The notes under the pieces were generated by a model. The model saw nothing but the letters and a program-made list of their open reading frames with translations. It was not told the DNA's origin and did no database searches. Position numbers and translations under genes: made by a program. DNA of 35,970 nucleotides from an uncultured delta proteobacterium (GTDB lineage: Bacteria; Myxococcota_A; Polyangia; Polyangiales; JADJMO01): positions 1-35,970 of the forward strand of contig CAIXWQ010000084.1 in the NCBI GenBank assembly GCA_903923175.1. Reading direction: 5' to 3'. The stretch's first letter is position 1; every line of letters begins with the position of its first letter. Positions 16,503-24,172 of the stretch are shown here, piece after piece.

Positions 16503-16852
16503 CGGCGCGCCCCGACGAGCGCACGGTGCGCGCGGATGCCGGCGAAGACGCGCTCGAGCTCGTGGTCGTCGAGGAGGAAGCCCGCGCCGTCGCCGCGCTG
16601 CGCGACGAGCAGCGTGATCGGCGCCGCCGGCTTCTTCGGCGACAGCTCGAGCCACGCCTCGACGCGGGCCGAGGAGCGACCGATCTGCTCCGCGATCCAC
16701 TCGCGGGAGATCGTCGAGAGGGCCTTCTGCAGGAGCGACGCGGTCGCGACGCGAGCGGTATCCCACTGATCGGGCGCGCAGGCGCGCGTCTGCTCAGTAG
16801 GAGCCGGATCCGTGCACTCGGCGGTACGCGCCGCACCCTGCAGATCGAACAT
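16499..16852 (-). CDS. Phage protein with HTH-like centre
   Basis: A 117-residue protein with a helical segment TISREWIAEQIGRSSARVEAW (about residues 47-67) that resembles a helix-turn-helix, followed by LELSPKKPAAPITLLVAQRGD. The ATG at 16852 has GAGGAGG upstream. It heads the segment after the 73-bp gap that follows the DUF2303 gene. A DNA-binding role is possible, family unknown. Confidence 0.6.
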   Translation of the reverse strand: MFDLQGAARTAECTDPAPTEQTRACAPDQWDTARVATASLLQKALSTISREWIAEQIGRSSARVEAWLELSPKKPAAPITLLVAQRGDGAGFLLDDHELERVFAGIRAHRALVGARR

Positions 16853-16925
16853 GAAGCAGCCCTCCTCACGTCGAGACCATTGGCCGCGTCACCGCGGCCC
16901 GTGCACCCCTTCGGGCGCGGGCGAG

Positions 16926-17810
16926 CTACTCGGGCGAGCCGGCGAGCAACGGCAGCGCCGTCGCCTTCACGACCGCGGCGCGGACGTCACCGAACGCGTC
17001 CTGCAGCACGAGGTCGTGCCGGTAGAGCGAGTAGGCGAAGATCGCGCGGCCGTTCTCCATGCGGAACCGGATGCGCGCCTCGACGCGGTAGAAGGTCGCG
17101 TCGGCGCCCGCGAAGACGGGGATCCGGAGCAGGAACGCGCGGTAGATCTTCGTGCTCGTCTGGTCGTGCTCGAGCTTGTTCACAAGCTCGAACTCGCCGG
17201 TCACCTCGTCGACCTTGCGCGTGAACTCGCCCTTGGTGCGGATCGTGAGCTGCCGCACCATCGTCAGCACCTGCGCGGGCGACGGCATCTCGGAGTCGAG
17301 CGGCTGCGCCTCGAGGTTCGGGCTCGCGAGGTCGGAGAGGTTCTCCTCGATGAGCTGCGCGAACACGTCCTGCGTCATCGGCTGCTCGTTGCACTTCACC
17401 CAGAGCTGCCACTGCGGCGAGAGCGGGCACGCGTAGAGCGAGCGGTGCTTGCCCCAGCGCTGGCCCTTGTCGGCGATCGCTCCGGCGCGGTGGTAGTCGA
17501 AGACGGCGGTGAGCTTGACCTTCTCGACGTCCGCGAAGATCGCGCTGTCGGCGTCCTTGAATCGGTTCACGTGGTCGATGAACGACGGCAGCTCGGTGAG
17601 GGTCGCCTGCCCGCGGCGCGCGCGGGGCGCCTCGGCGCGGTCGTCCGCCTGCTTCAGCGCGGCGTCGAGAACCAGCACCGTTGTGCCCGCGGGCAGGACA
17701 GCAAGCGGGATCCCTTCGACGTCCGCGATGCGCTCGGCCGCGGACACGTTCATCAGCGCGGCGTCGATGATCGCCTGCGCATCGCTCTTCGTGGTGGTCG
17801 GGTCAGCCAT
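16926..17810 (-). CDS. DUF2303 (YfdQ-like) phage protein
   Basis: A 294-residue protein matching the DUF2303 pattern: an N-terminal segment with PLAVLPAGTTV, then SFIDHVNRFKDADSAIFAD, a central VFDYHRAG followed by WGKHRSLYACPLSPQW, a middle region with EMPSPAQVL and MVRQLTIRTKGEF, and C-terminal beta strands. Such proteins are widespread in temperate phage early regions (YfdQ of the CPS-53 prophage is the namesake); their biochemical role is unknown. It belongs to the leftward early operon with the 112-residue gene and the antirepressor. Confidence 0.8.
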   Translation of the reverse strand: MADPTTTKSDAQAIIDAALMNVSAAERIADVEGIPLAVLPAGTTVLVLDAALKQADDRAEAPRARRGQATLTELPSFIDHVNRFKDADSAIFADVEKVKLTAVFDYHRAGAIADKGQRWGKHRSLYACPLSPQWQLWVKCNEQPMTQDVFAQLIEENLSDLASPNLEAQPLDSEMPSPAQVLTMVRQLTIRTKGEFTRKVDEVTGEFELVNKLEHDQTSTKIYRAFLLRIPVFAGADATFYRVEARIRFRMENGRAIFAYSLYRHDLVLQDAFGDVRAAVVKATALPLLAGSPE

Positions 17811-17846
17811 GTTCGTGGTCCTCGTCTTCTCGGTGGCGGTCGGCGA

Positions 17847-18185
17847 TCAGGTGTTGGGCTTCGGCATCTGCACGACCTTGAAGGCCTGCTGCCGCGGGTC
17901 GTGACGGTGCACGCCGCCCTCTTCGTCGCTGAAGAGCACGGTCTCGTGCGTCGACTTGGTCGGCAGCTTCGTCGACACCTTCGGCTTCACGAGCACGGTG
18001 CGATCGCTGTCGGTGGTGATGCTCAGCGTGATCGTCAGCGAGCCGGCCTTGTGGGTCTCGAGGACGGCCTTCACGACGCGGGGGAGCAACTCGGTGAGTT
18101 GGTTGTGGAACTCGCCGTTGTCGAGATCGGTGAGCACGTCCTGGAAGTCGCGGCGCTTCAACTTGATGGTCTTCTCGTCGGCCAT
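17847..18185 (-). CDS. Conserved small phage protein upstream of DUF2303
   Basis: A 112-residue acidic/basic mixed protein (starts MADEKTIKLKRRDFQDVLTD) with a central beta-rich part (SLTITLSITTDSDRTVLVKPKV) and a C-terminal VVQMPKPNT. Its pairing with a DUF2303 gene is common in temperate phages, where such genes accompany recombination or replication functions, but I do not recognise a named family. AAAGGACC lies upstream of the ATG. Confidence 0.6.
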   Translation of the reverse strand: MADEKTIKLKRRDFQDVLTDLDNGEFHNQLTELLPRVVKAVLETHKAGSLTITLSITTDSDRTVLVKPKVSTKLPTKSTHETVLFSDEEGGVHRHDPRQQAFKVVQMPKPNT

Positions 18186-18224
18186 GGGGGCAGGGTCCTT
18201 TCGGGTCCGGGGAGGGGCGCGCGA

Positions 18225-19070
18225 TCAGGCGCGCGGGGTAGGGGAGGGCGCGCTCACGCCCTCGAGGCGGGGGAGCGGGTGCACGAGCTCGAGCTGCCGG
18301 CCGAGGGCCGCGGCGGAGACGTCGCGGAGCGCGGCGCGCCGCATCTCGGCGAGCTTCACGCGCGCGACGCCGAGGAGCGCCTCGGGGAGCAGATCCCAGG
18401 CGCGGCCCTCGCCGAAGAAGCCGAGCTCGGCGCGGAGCTGCGCGTGCGCGCGCGGGCCCTCGCGCTTCATCGCGCGCCGGGCGGTGTGGATGGACGACCG
18501 GAGCGCCGCGATCTCGGCGAGGGGGGCCTTGATCAGGTGGGTCGCGCGGGCGGAACCGATCGTGCAGGTGTCGGCGACCGCGCGCGCCTGGAGCGTCGCG
18601 CGGATCTCGCCGAGGATCGCGGACTTGAAGCCGGCGAGCTGCTCGGCGAGCTGCTGCGAGACGAGGGCCTCGACGGTCGCGGCGGCCGCGAGGGGGGCGG
18701 CGACCTGGGTCGTGACGCCGCGGCGGCCGAGGAAGTGGTCGGCGAGGACGCGGGCGGCCTCGACCTGGTAGCGCTCGAGCTTCGCGCGCACCCCCTCGGC
18801 GACGCGCGAGGGTTCGATCGTGCCGAGCCACATCGGGAGCGACTCGAGATCGAGGCAGACCACGTCGTATTTCTTGCCGTCGGGGCCAGTTGCGGTGCTC
18901 ATCACCGTGACTGCCCAAGGCTTGCCGGCGAGCTTCTTCCGCTGACTATCCGGGTCGATGCCGAGCGCGGCGCACACGCGGCGGATCGAGACCGCGACGC
19001 GCCCCTCCTCGGTGCGCACGATCTCGAGCTCGTCGCCGTGGAAGTTGAACTTCTCGATCGCCGTCGACAT
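18225..19070 (-). CDS. P22-type phage antirepressor
   Basis: This 281-residue protein begins with a P22_AR_N domain: EKFNFHGDELEIVRTEEGRV, then ISIRRVCAALGID-like recognition helix, SQRKKL, and DVVCLDLESLPMWLGTI, ending with EKYQVEAARVL-type residues (about 1-115). The remainder is helical, probably a C-terminal effector domain. Antirepressors bind and inactivate phage repressors to favour lytic growth. It is directly downstream of the Cro-like gene and a 73-residue gene, all read from the control region at 19575-19630. Its ATG overlaps the stop of the 73-residue gene. Confidence 0.85.
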   Translation of the reverse strand: MSTAIEKFNFHGDELEIVRTEEGRVAVSIRRVCAALGIDPDSQRKKLAGKPWAVTVMSTATGPDGKKYDVVCLDLESLPMWLGTIEPSRVAEGVRAKLERYQVEAARVLADHFLGRRGVTTQVAAPLAAAATVEALVSQQLAEQLAGFKSAILGEIRATLQARAVADTCTIGSARATHLIKAPLAEIAALRSSIHTARRAMKREGPRAHAQLRAELGFFGEGRAWDLLPEALLGVARVKLAEMRRAALRDVSAAALGRQLELVHPLPRLEGVSAPSPTPRA

Positions 19071-19291
19071 CAGGCAGCCTCCACGAGCCGAAGGAACGAG
19101 ACGGGGACCTCGCTGATCGTCGAGTCCGCCCAGCGCAGGATCGCGTCGCCGTGCGAGCCGAAGCCCTCGACCCGGCATGGCTTGCTCGGCACGAACGTGG
19201 TGCGCACCACGTCGCCAACGACGATCGCGCGCGAGGGCATCGGCGCATCGAAGGCGCCGGGGTACGGCTCGGGCGTCCGCGGGCGCGCCAT
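19070..19291 (-). CDS. Small phage protein between Cro-like and antirepressor genes
   Basis: A 73-residue protein with an SH3-like beta pattern (VGDVVRTTFVPSKPCRVEGFG, then AILRWADSTISEVPVSFLRLVEAA). It lies between two regulatory genes and overlaps the antirepressor start by one base. No family recognised. Its size and position beside an HTH gene are also what one expects of a small inhibitor or accessory regulator, which is speculative. Confidence 0.6.
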   Translation of the reverse strand: MARPRTPEPYPGAFDAPMPSRAIVVGDVVRTTFVPSKPCRVEGFGSHGDAILRWADSTISEVPVSFLRLVEAA

Positions 19292-19292
19292 G

Positions 19293-19574
19293 TCAGGCGG
19301 CCTTCTCGCCCGCGAGGCGGGGGCACGGACCGATCGACTTGAGGCGCTCGAGCTCGATCAGCTCGCGCCGCGTGAGCCAGGACTTCGCTGGCACGGCCCC
19401 GCCGGTCCACCGCGCGATCGCGGCCCGCACCGGCGCGCGCGGCTTCGCTTGCCTGCGGCACCAGCCATAAATCGAGACGTACGAGAGGCCGAGCATCGCG
19501 GCCGCCTCGCGCAGGCTGATCGAATGCTCCTGGAGAAAAGTGCGAAGTCGAACGGGGCCGTCGGGCAACGCCAT
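19293..19574 (-). CDS. Cro-like HTH regulator, first gene of the leftward early operon
   Basis: A 93-residue DNA-binding protein: RTFLQEHSISLREAAAMLGL followed by SYVSIYGWCRRQAKPRAPVRAAIARWTGGAV, a classic Cro/C1-type helix-turn-helix (about residues 10-57) with a helical tail. It is the first gene downstream of a strong promoter (TTGACA) overlapped by a 12-bp palindrome and its ATG is only a few bases past the predicted start point, so the transcript may be almost leaderless. In phages with this layout the first leftward gene is usually Cro, which shuts off the repressor gene. Confidence 0.8.
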   Translation of the reverse strand: MALPDGPVRLRTFLQEHSISLREAAAMLGLSYVSIYGWCRRQAKPRAPVRAAIARWTGGAVPAKSWLTRRELIELERLKSIGPCPRLAGEKAA

Positions 19575-19582
19575 GGTTCGTT

Positions 19583-19611
19583 TGTTATCTAACAGTAACG
19601 CCGTCTGTCAA
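19583..19611 (-). promoter_or_regulatory. Leftward early promoter overlapped by an operator palindrome
   Basis: On the minus strand TTGACA (19606-19611) is followed after 16 bases by GATAAC (19584-19589), or after 17 by ATAACA. The palindrome TGTTATCTAACA (19583-19594) covers the -10 element, and a second half-site TAACAGTAAC follows. A nearly identical palindrome occurs at 21602-21613. The likely ligands are the Cro-like protein or the divergent repressor candidate. Confidence 0.75.
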
Positions 19612-19630
19612 GTCCAGCCGAGGTCCCCCA

Positions 19631-20290
19631 ATGTTGGCCGCTCCTAACAGCTCGTCCGGTATCGGTTTTCGCGTGGCCGTAGACCGCGAGCGACTGCAGG
19701 TGACGGAGCTGGTCCGACGCAAGATCGCGGAGCTGCGCGCGCCGCCCCAAGAATTGACCTTCCGCGCGATCGAGAAGCTATGGGGCGTCTCGGCTGCGCA
19801 CGTCGCGAACCTCCACAACCGCAAGACGCTCGGCGTGGTTGGGGTCGACCTCGAGAAGGTCGTCGCCGAGCTCTACTTCAGCGGTTCAGTGGACGAGCTT
19901 CGTCGAGCCGCACGGGAGATCGACGTCGCCGATCCCGATGTACAGGGCGAACACGCGAACGCCAGAGATTCCGATCTCAACCCCTACGCTCGCGTGCGGG
20001 CGCGCGCTGACTTCCAAGCGCTGCCGCGATGGGCGCAGACCTTCTGGGCATCGCAGGTCCAGCCCCTGACCGGCTCGAGGCAGACGGACCGCGTAAAGGA
20101 GGCGCGCCTCCTCGACGAGCTCGACGCCATCATCCGCCAGGTTGCGAGCGGCGAGCTCACCGAGGAGAACGCGGTGACCGACACCGCTGGCGTCGCCCCC
20201 ACGCCGCCGCGTCGAGAGCCGACGCAAGTGCTTCCGCTCGCGAAGGGCCTCGACGAGCACGGACGCCCGAAGAAGCGGCCGGCGAGGTAG
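19631..20290 (+). CDS. HTH protein, candidate phage repressor
   Basis: This 219-residue protein is divergent from the Cro-like gene. Residues about 25-70 hold a helix-turn-helix (ELTFRAIEKLWGVSAAHVAN) and a following helix; the rest is helical with a basic C-terminus (KGLDEHGRPKKRPAR). It occupies the position of the lysogeny repressor across the shared control region, but the C-terminal half lacks a recognisable LexA/CI-type self-cleavage domain. Inactivation might instead depend on the ImmA/IrrE-type protease whose gene converges on it with no gap. The ATG at 19631 is chosen because it lies just after the control region; the repressor role is inferred. Confidence 0.65.
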   Translation: MLAAPNSSSGIGFRVAVDRERLQVTELVRRKIAELRAPPQELTFRAIEKLWGVSAAHVANLHNRKTLGVVGVDLEKVVAELYFSGSVDELRRAAREIDVADPDVQGEHANARDSDLNPYARVRARADFQALPRWAQTFWASQVQPLTGSRQTDRVKEARLLDELDAIIRQVASGELTEENAVTDTAGVAPTPPRREPTQVLPLAKGLDEHGRPKKRPAR

Positions 20291-21022
20291 TCAGGCCGCG
20301 AGCATCACGGCGACGCGGTCGGCGCCATCAGCGAGTCGGAACGCTCGGAGGCCGTCTCCCTCTGCTCGGCCCACGCGTAGGGCGATGCGGGCGAGAGGAG
20401 CGATGTCGTTCGCGGGAAGCACGAGCGGCCCCGCCATGTAGAGCACACGCTCGCGACGAAGAACGGCCACGCTCGCGCAGCCTACCTCGCCGAGCCGGAG
20501 CGCCAGCGACGTCGGCGGAAGCGTGCGAATGATGCTGCCGACCCGCTCCCCGCTCGCGCGCGACCGCACCCAGGCGCGGCGCACCAGCTCGGCCGGCGCA
20601 TGCCACGCCGCCGAGAAGCGGTTGCACCAACGCTCCTCGTGGACGCCTGGCGCGAGGTCGAGCGCCAGCGTCGCGATCACGATATGGCCGGCCTCGTGAC
20701 CGATCGCACCTCGGCGCTCTCGCCCCTTCTCACCTTGGCGGAGCATCACCGCCGGCTGACGGTACTCCGCGCCGACTCGCACCCACGCCCATCCGGTGCT
20801 GAGGGAAGATCGTGGGAGGTCATACACGAGAACGCCTGTGCGATCCGGAGATGCCTGCCAACGCCAGCGCGCAAGCGCGGTCTCGATCGGTGGAGCATCG
20901 TGACCGTCGAGACAGGTCTGGCGAGCCAGCGCGGCTGCGAAGTCGTCTGCGTCGTCGAGGGTGATTGCCAAGGATCCCATGCTCTGCGCGAGCCTGGTGT
21001 TCGTCACGCGGGCGCCGGACAT
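20291..21022 (-). CDS. ImmA/IrrE-type metallopeptidase
   Basis: A 243-residue protein with the zinc-protease motif HEAGH (His109-Glu110, His113) in GAIGHEAGHIVIATLA, preceded by a region matching the ImmA/IrrE core and followed by WCNRFSAAWHAPAELV, the usual downstream segment with candidate third ligand residues. ImmA of ICEBs1 cleaves the element's repressor after DNA damage or mating signals. Here the gene is tail-to-tail and abutting with the repressor candidate at 19631, which makes it the likely substrate. It is preceded by a small membrane-protein gene 16 bp upstream, so the two may be one operon. Confidence 0.85.
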   Translation of the reverse strand: MSGARVTNTRLAQSMGSLAITLDDADDFAAALARQTCLDGHDAPPIETALARWRWQASPDRTGVLVYDLPRSSLSTGWAWVRVGAEYRQPAVMLRQGEKGRERRGAIGHEAGHIVIATLALDLAPGVHEERWCNRFSAAWHAPAELVRRAWVRSRASGERVGSIIRTLPPTSLALRLGEVGCASVAVLRRERVLYMAGPLVLPANDIAPLARIALRVGRAEGDGLRAFRLADGADRVAVMLAA

Positions 21023-21038
21023 TGCGCGTCCGGCACGG

Positions 21039-21509
21039 TCAGCCCTCCCAGCCGACGCAGATCTCGTCCTCGAGGAAGACGCGGAAGCGATAGCGGTCGC
21101 CGCTGATCCATCCGTACTTGTACGTGTGCTTTCGCTTCGTCTTCATCACGTGTTCGTCGATCTCACCAGGTCGCCCGAGCGTCGCGACGACCATGGCTGC
21201 GGTCGCGCCTTGCCACACGCGACCCGTGAGGATTCGCGTCGCGGTTTCCTCGCCGAATCGGCCGAGTAGCTCTCGCCACCGAGCAGCCCGCGCGGCCTCG
21301 GCTTGAGCGGCTTCCATCCGCCGTACGTGCTCCGCGTGAGCTGCCACCGCTTGGCGAGCAGACTCTGCTTGAGCGGCGAGGCGGGCGACGTACTCCTCAC
21401 GATTTCGGCGGGTCGCTGCGGCGTCGCGTCGAAGGGTCACCGCAACGATCGTGACGACGCCGACGACAGCGAGCAGCAGGAGAAGCGCGAACGCCTCTTT
21501 CGGGGACAC
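21039..21509 (-). CDS. Membrane-anchored coiled-coil protein with BamE-like C-terminus
   Basis: A 156-residue protein: one N-terminal transmembrane helix (FALLLLLAVVGVVTIVAVTL, about residues 7-26), an Ala/Glu/Arg-rich coiled coil (about 30-85), and a C-terminal segment with VWQGATAAMVVATLGRP, then YKYGWISGDRYRFRVFLED, reminiscent of the SmpA/BamE fold. It has a GTG start at 21509 and lies upstream of the ImmA-like gene. It may be a lysogenic conversion (host-envelope) gene expressed from the prophage; that role is inferred. Confidence 0.65.
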   Translation of the reverse strand: MSPKEAFALLLLLAVVGVVTIVAVTLRRDAAATRRNREEYVARLAAQAESARQAVAAHAEHVRRMEAAQAEAARAARWRELLGRFGEETATRILTGRVWQGATAAMVVATLGRPGEIDEHVMKTKRKHTYKYGWISGDRYRFRVFLEDEICVGWEG

Positions 21510-21923
21510 GCCCGATCTTCGCGATTGATAGGCAATTCTGGAAAGGCCGTCGCGCGTTCAGGTCTGCGTCAGCCAACGATCTTGCGTCGGTCGAATGTTG
21601 GTGTTAGCTAACAACATGTCGCCGTCGCCGCAGGGGTTCCTGAGGGGTCGGAGGAGCGGGCCACGAGACTCCGGTCTCCCAGCGCCTTCCCTCCGGCTGA
21701 TCCACGCCGCCGACGCCACGTAGCTGCAGTCGAACCGCTCGCGGTCCGACGAAGCCTCTCGACGGTGGACACGCGCGTGCCGGGCGAACGTCCGCTCCCC
21801 GGGTTCAACCCGCGCGCGTCGAGGGGCTTCTCCGGACCGCGATCACCCGCTCACGAACGCTCTGCGCGTTCGAGGAGGCCGACGAGTCATGCCTTCGACG
21901 AACTACTTTCATGGGAGCGGCCT
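21510..21923 (+). promoter_or_regulatory. 414-bp control region with second operator, before the accessory operon
   Basis: No convincing gene is seen. It contains an ATTG/CAAT inverted pair (21524-21536) just upstream of the leftward membrane-protein gene and the 12-bp palindrome TGTTAGCTAACA (21602-21613), which differs at one base from the operator at 19583. Directly after it, ATG at 21616 opens a 35-codon frame of unclear status. The remainder is GC-rich with several short inverted repeats and could be a long 5' leader for the rightward operon starting at 21924. I see no clear -35/-10 pair here. Confidence 0.5.
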
Positions 21924-22106
21924 GTGAGCGCGTGCGGCGCGCACGACCTCGACGTGATCGAGGCGGGTCGCATCTTTAGGACGATCCGGGGCGTCGACCC
22001 CATCGAGCGCGCGTGGGCGATCGTCGTCGACATCGACGATCGGCGCATCGACTCGCGCAAGGGCCTCGAGCAGCTGCGCGCGATCGCGGCCGAGGTCGCC
22101 TCGTGA
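21924..22106 (+). CDS. Small phage protein, first gene of the rightward accessory operon
   Basis: A 60-residue protein from GTG at 21924, with GGGAG about ten bases upstream. It contains DLDVIEAGRIFRTIRGVDPI followed by a helix near the C-terminus (KGLEQLRAIAAEVA). A longer in-frame extension to 21765 has no conserved look and poor ribosome binding, so it was left out. Its stop overlaps the next gene's GTG. No family recognised. Confidence 0.55.
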   Translation: MSACGAHDLDVIEAGRIFRTIRGVDPIERAWAIVVDIDDRRIDSRKGLEQLRAIAAEVAS

Positions 22107-22318
22107 CGCCGCGCGCCGGGGTGCGCCTCGAGGAGGTCGCCGATCGCCTCGAGCGGGACGGGCGCGAGGACGACGCCGCGCGACTGCGGCGCCTGCGCGG
22201 CCGAGGGGACCGCGCGATCGCGGAGGCCCTCGATGAGCTGCTCCACCTCGAGCCGGCATCGTGCCGGGTGCGCGAGCGGGCGCGCGCGGCGCAGCGCGAG
22301 ATCGGACGGGCCGCGTGA
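22103..22318 (+). CDS. Small helical phage protein
   Basis: A 71-residue, Arg/Glu/Ala-rich, fully helical protein (RLEEVADRLERDGREDDAAR and similar). Its GTG overlaps the preceding stop (GTGA) and its TGA overlaps the following GTG, so it is translationally coupled on both sides. No family recognised. Confidence 0.55.
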   Translation: MTPRAGVRLEEVADRLERDGREDDAARLRRLRGRGDRAIAEALDELLHLEPASCRVRERARAAQREIGRAA

Positions 22319-23049
22319 ACGCCGTCATCGAGAAGATCCGCGCGCTGCGGGAGCTCGCGCGCGGGACGACGAACGAGCACGAGGCGCACGCGGCTGCGCG
22401 GCAGGCGGGGCGCCTCGCCGAGAAGCACCGGATCGCCGAGGCCGAGATCGACGCCGCGATCGAGGCGGGCGCGCGCGAGCCGGCGACGGTCGATCGGGCT
22501 CGGCCGGTGTACCGCGGCGGCGCCGTGCCGGGCTGGAAGCAGGCGCTCGTGCACACGATCGCGGCGCACTTCGGATGCGCGATCGTGCGGTCGCGCGTGC
22601 AGAAGATCGGGAGCCTGATGGTCGAGCAGCAGATCCTGCTCGTCGGACGGGCGGGGGACATCGAGCTGGCGCGCGAGACGATCGGCTGGCTCGCGCTGCA
22701 GATTGCGTCGCTTTGCCACCAGGCGGCGGCGGGGCGCGGGCGAGCCTACCGAGCGGCCTGGTCGGTCGGGTGCGTGCGCGGCCTGCGCGACCAGCTGCGC
22801 GCCGGGCAGCGGGAGGCGCGGGCGGAGGCCGCTTCGTGCGCGCTCGTGCGGCTCGACGCTCGGATCGTCGAGGCAGAGCAGGCGATCGGGCACCTCCCCT
22901 CGCGCTCGGTGCGCCCGACCGTCTCGGACGTGGGGGCCTTCGCGCGAGGCGTGGCAGAGGGGCAGCGGATGCCCGTCACGGCGGCGACGACAGAGCGGCG
23001 ACGCGTTGGGGCTCTTGAAGCCGCGGATGCGGCGTTGGTGCGCGCGTGA
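22315..23049 (+). CDS. DUF2786-domain phage protein
   Basis: This 244-residue protein starts with a DUF2786 domain (IEKIRALRELARGTTNEHEA then AAARQAGRLAEKHRI, residues about 5-45), followed by a DUF7168-like region with PGWKQALVHTIAAHFGC and a Cys/His-containing centre. DUF2786 proteins are common in phages and plasmids, and no activity is established. GTG start overlaps the upstream stop. Confidence 0.75.
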   Translation: MNAVIEKIRALRELARGTTNEHEAHAAARQAGRLAEKHRIAEAEIDAAIEAGAREPATVDRARPVYRGGAVPGWKQALVHTIAAHFGCAIVRSRVQKIGSLMVEQQILLVGRAGDIELARETIGWLALQIASLCHQAAAGRGRAYRAAWSVGCVRGLRDQLRAGQREARAEAASCALVRLDARIVEAEQAIGHLPSRSVRPTVSDVGAFARGVAEGQRMPVTAATTERRRVGALEAADAALVRA

Positions 23050-23201
23050 CCGGCTGCAGCTGCCGCGCGTTCTTCGCGATGCGCGTCTGGGGTGTCCTCG
23101 GGCTCGGCACCTCGCTCGAGCTTGCGACGCTCACCGGATGCCTGCGCTACGCCGCGCTCTGCGCGCGGGGAGGAGTGGTCAGTGATGTCTACGCCGCGTG
23201 A
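23046..23201 (+). CDS. Tiny cysteine-containing hydrophobic protein
   Basis: A 51-residue frame beginning with a GTG that overlaps the DUF2786 stop and ending 17 bases inside the next gene. It has a hydrophobic centre (VWGVLGLGTSLELATL) that could span a membrane, with cysteines on both sides. The GTGA coupling matches the style of the operon, which is the main support. It may be spurious. Confidence 0.4.
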   Translation: MTGCSCRAFFAMRVWGVLGLGTSLELATLTGCLRYAALCARGGVVSDVYAA

Positions 23202-23766
23202 TCCGAACGGCTGGGTCCAGATGGTCGACGGCACGCCGTTCTGGCCGATGGCGGCGGAGGTCGAGGACGTCGCGATCCGCAACATCGCGCACGCGCTCTC
23301 GAACATCTGCCGCTTCGGCGGGCACGTGCGGACGTTCTACAGCGTCGCGCAGCACTCGGTGCTCGTGAGCTTCGTCTGCGACCCCGCGGACGCGCTGCAC
23401 GGCCTGCTCCACGACGCGTCGGAAGGGCTCGGGCTCGTCGACTTACCGCGGCCGGTGAAGCACGCGGCGGCGCTCGCGGGGTACCGCGAGGCCGAGCGGC
23501 GCCTCGAGCTGGTGATCGCGCGCGCGTTCGGGTTGCCGGAGGAGATGCCCATCTCGGTGAAGCGGGCCGACGATGTGCTGCTCGCGACCGAGCGGCGCGA
23601 TCTCATGTCGACCCCCGCGATCCCGTGGTCGACCAGGGAGCAGACCTTCGAGCCGATGGCCGCGACGATCGAACCGTGGGCGCCGGAGCGCGCGCGCACG
23701 GCCTTCCTCGACCGCTTCGCCGAGCTGACCGGGTGGCGCGGCGGCTACCCGTGGGGGGCCGAGTGA
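23185..23766 (+). CDS. HD-domain phosphohydrolase (YfbR/5'-nucleotidase-like)
   Basis: A 193-residue HD protein: the first motif region RTFYSVAQHSVLVS contains His57, and LLHDASEGL carries the paired His76-Asp77, followed by a later Asp in VKRADDVLLATE. This pattern fits the YfbR-like 5'-deoxynucleotidases and phage HD nucleotidases that act on dNMPs. In a phage it could adjust nucleotide pools during replication. ATG at 23185 has GGGGAGGAG upstream. Substrate is not predictable from the sequence. Confidence 0.8.
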   Translation: MSTPRDPNGWVQMVDGTPFWPMAAEVEDVAIRNIAHALSNICRFGGHVRTFYSVAQHSVLVSFVCDPADALHGLLHDASEGLGLVDLPRPVKHAAALAGYREAERRLELVIARAFGLPEEMPISVKRADDVLLATERRDLMSTPAIPWSTREQTFEPMAATIEPWAPERARTAFLDRFAELTGWRGGYPWGAE

Positions 23767-24002
23767 ACCCGCTCGATCTGCTCCGGCGCGCGCGGGCCAC
23801 CGCGCTCCGGCTCGTCGCCGACGGGGCGAGCCTCCTCACGCGCCCGCTCGGGCTCGTCGTCCTGGTGACCGAGGACGCCCGCGACATCGCGCGGCGCGCC
23901 TACGCCGCCGAGCAGACGCTCGAGGCGTACGAGCGCGAGCTCCTCGGGGAGATCGAGCGGTCGCAGGGCACGTGCTCGGCGGCTCGGGGGATCGTCGGGT
24001 GA
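23763..24002 (+). CDS. Small helical phage protein
   Basis: A 79-residue protein with an N-terminal hydrophobic/amphipathic segment (LGLVVLVTEDARDIARRAY) and a coiled-coil-like C-terminal half (AEQTLEAYERELLGEIERSQ). It starts with GTG overlapping the stop of the HD gene and itself overlaps the next GTG. No family recognised. Confidence 0.5.
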   Translation: MNPLDLLRRARATALRLVADGASLLTRPLGLVVLVTEDARDIARRAYAAEQTLEAYERELLGEIERSQGTCSAARGIVG

Positions 24003-24172
24003 CGGCCTGGTACAAGCACGTGCCGACCGGCCGGGTCGGCATCGTCGTCGCAGCGGCGTGGCTCGAGGGGCACGGCCTGCTCGAGGTCGCCGGGCGGATC
24101 TCGCTGCGCCCCGTCGTCACGCACTGGCGCGATCTCGAGCTGGTGCGCGTGCAGCGCGGGAGCGCGCCATGA
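23999..24172 (+). CDS. Small beta-rich phage protein
   Basis: A 57-residue protein (starts AWYKHVPTGRVGIVVAAAWL) with an SH3-like strand pattern. GTG at 23999 overlaps the preceding TGA, and its own TGA overlaps the ATG of the methyltransferase gene. No family recognised. Confidence 0.5.
   Translation: MTAWYKHVPTGRVGIVVAAAWLEGHGLLEVAGRISLRPVVTHWRDLELVRVQRGSAP

Noticed and set aside
21616-21723. 35-codon frame directly after the TGTTAGCTAACA operator
   Set aside because: Start position is suggestive but there is no ribosome site, coding signature or coupling; kept only as a note in the control region.
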